This document shows positions 3,770 through 5,018 of a stretch of 5,018 bases of DNA, piece by piece (the first letter of the stretch is position 1; each line of letters begins with the position of its first letter). The translations under genes were made by a program, and so were the position numbers. This stretch comes from Bacteroidota bacterium. GTDB lineage: Bacteria > Bacteroidota > Bacteroidia > Bacteroidales > CG2-30-32-10. The stretch spans positions 1 to 5,018 of the forward strand of contig JAAXXA010000266.1 of the NCBI GenBank assembly GCA_013334735.1. The letters run 5' to 3'. The notes beneath the pieces are model-generated. The model was not told the origin of the DNA, made no database searches, and worked only from the letters and a program-made list of their open reading frames with translations.

Positions 3770-5018
3770 ATGGATGTCGCAGAAGTAAAAATATGGGGAA
3801 AGTTAGTAGGGGCCGTTGCCTGGGATGAAGAAACAGGGATCGCAAGTTTTGAATATGACCCTGGATTCAAAAAGCTAAACTGGGATTTGTCTCCTCTGAA
3901 AATGCCCATCAAATCATCCAAAAAAGTAATAACATTTCCGGAACTCAGAAGATATAAAAATGCTGAATTTGATACATATAAAGGATTGCCCGGTTTGCTG
4001 GCAGATGTTCTTCCCGACAAATATGGTAATCAACTCATCAATATTTGGCTGGCGCAACAAGGACGTCCTCAAGAGGGTATGAATCCGGTTGAAATGCTTT
4101 GTTTTATAGGCGCCAGGGGTATGGGAGCCTTGGAGTTTGAGCCTCCAACGATCAAAGAGAGCAAACGAACATTTTCTATTGAAATTGACAGTCTCGTTGA
4201 TATCGCAAAAAAAATGTTGACTAAAAGAGAATCTTTTTCTACCAACCTTCAAAAGGATGAAGAAAAAGCAGTGATGGAAATTTTAAAGATTGGTACATCT
4301 GCCGGTGGAGCACGACCGAAGGCTGTAATTGCATACAATGAAAAAACAGGTGAGGTTAAATCCGGACAGACCAAAGCTCCCAATGGTTTTGAACATTGGC
4401 TGATTAAATTAGATGGAGTAAGTGATGTGCAACTGGGCGCTAGCAACGGGTATGGACGTGTAGAAATGGCTTATTATAATATGGCTATAGCTTGTGGAAT
4501 TGAGATGATGCCTTCCACGCTATTAGAAGAAAACGGTAGAGCGCATTTTATGACTAAACGATTTGACAGGGAGGGAGGCGAAATAAAACATCACATACAA
4601 ACATTTTGCGCGTTAAAGCATTTTGATTTCAATCTTGTAACCAGCTTTAGCTATGAGCAGCTATTTCAGGCAATGCGTGAATTAAAACTGAGCTATCAGG
4701 ATACTGAACAAATGTTTAGGAGAATGGTATTCAACGTCATTGCCCGAAACTGTGATGATCACACTAAAAACTTTTCCTTCAGGTTAAAAAAAGAAGGCAA
4801 ATGGGAATTGGCGCCGGCTTATGATATTTGCCATGCATACAAACCTGATCATAGATGGGTAAGCCAACATGCATTAAGTATTAACAACAAGCGAAAAGGT
4901 ATTACAAAAGAAGATCTTTTAGCTACTGAAAAATCTATTAAAACTAAAAAGGCTGTAAGCATAATAGAAGAAATATTATATCAGGTTAATAATTGGAAGA
5001 GATTTGCTGATGATGTAA
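3770..5018 (+). CDS. hipA: HipA-family Ser/Thr protein kinase toxin (3' end outside window)
   Basis: Toxin of a type II HipBA module. HipA of E. coli phosphorylates glutamyl-tRNA synthetase and triggers growth arrest; the target here is unknown. The frame is open from ATG at 3770 to the window edge (416 codons plus one base). HipA relatives of this form have roughly 420-440 residues, so only a short C-terminal piece is likely missing. The N-terminal subdomain includes GLPGLLADVLPDKYGNQLI (72-90) and NPVEMLCFIGARGMGALEFE (105-124). The phosphate loop is TSAGGARPKA (176-185), where Ser177 aligns with the autophosphorylated Ser150 of E. coli HipA. Lys213 in HWLIKLDG is a likely ATP-contacting lysine. 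The catalytic segment CDDHTKNFSF holds D329 (E. coli D309), and PAYDI holds D352 (E. coli D332). All key residues are intact, so it is predicted active. ATG 3770 is the first start after an in-frame stop and lies 5 bp after hipB; the purine run AAAGAGGAGA at 3736-3745 is too distant to be a normal ribosome site. Confidence 0.95.
   Translation, partial: MDVAEVKIWGKLVGAVAWDEETGIASFEYDPGFKKLNWDLSPLKMPIKSSKKVITFPELRRYKNAEFDTYKGLPGLLADVLPDKYGNQLINIWLAQQGRPQEGMNPVEMLCFIGARGMGALEFEPPTIKESKRTFSIEIDSLVDIAKKMLTKRESFSTNLQKDEEKAVMEILKIGTSAGGARPKAVIAYNEKTGEVKSGQTKAPNGFEHWLIKLDGVSDVQLGASNGYGRVEMAYYNMAIACGIEMMPSTLLEENGRAHFMTKRFDREGGEIKHHIQTFCALKHFDFNLVTSFSYEQLFQAMRELKLSYQDTEQMFRRMVFNVIARNCDDHTKNFSFRLKKEGKWELAPAYDICHAYKPDHRWVSQHALSINNKRKGITKEDLLATEKSIKTKKAVSIIEEILYQVNNWKRFADDV

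Noticed and set aside
3630..4446. Several minus-strand open frames of 65-112 codons
   Set aside because: They are antisense shadows of hipB and hipA, overlap each other, and look like no known protein.
5016..5018. TAA at the very end of the window as the hipA stop codon
   Set aside because: It is out of frame: from ATG 3770 the last complete codon is GTA (5015-5017) and one base is left over, so the reading frame continues past the window.

Overview
The window looks like a piece of a low-GC Bacteroidota (Bacteroidetes) chromosome. The evidence is AT-rich DNA, almost no Shine-Dalgarno sequences, promoter boxes of the Bacteroidetes TAnnTTTG type upstream of both transcription units, and protein families typical of that phylum. 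Two transcription units diverge from a 401-bp intergenic region at 3019-3419.

The minus-strand unit (3018 down to 1) encodes most of a tripartite RND efflux system. It starts with a lipoprotein periplasmic adaptor (1993-3018) and ends with the N-terminal 462 residues of an inner-membrane RND pump (1-1386, running off the left edge). No outer-membrane channel gene is visible. Adaptor and pump genes are usually nearly contiguous. Here they are separated by about 600 bp holding a small four-helix-bundle gene of the 23S-rRNA-intervening-sequence-protein family (1547-1903), embedded in short repeats. These are tandem heptamers of the form AGTGAAN / NTTCACT and CCTTATN, a 29-bp direct repeat, a 15-bp direct repeat, and a perfect 22-bp inverted repeat (1401-1422 and 1970-1991) that brackets the small gene. 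The last codons of both the adaptor and the small gene lie inside repeat sequence. The layout suggests a repeat-bounded cassette that entered, or grew up in, the adaptor-pump junction.

The plus-strand unit is a HipBA-type toxin-antitoxin module: a HipB-like XRE-family DNA-binding antitoxin (3420-3764), then, 5 bp later, a HipA-family Ser/Thr kinase toxin (3770 to the right edge, 416 codons, C-terminus cut off). The kinase keeps the expected phosphate-loop serine and both catalytic aspartates. A TATATTTG promoter box followed by an imperfect dyad lies 12-46 bases before hipB and fits autoregulation.

The divergent intergenic region also has a TACATTTG box for the efflux operon with a perfect 17-bp palindrome just upstream (operator candidate), and a short predicted RNA hairpin. 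The most unusual part of the window is the repeat-bounded four-helix-bundle cassette inside the efflux operon. The remaining parts are recognisable, ordinary families.
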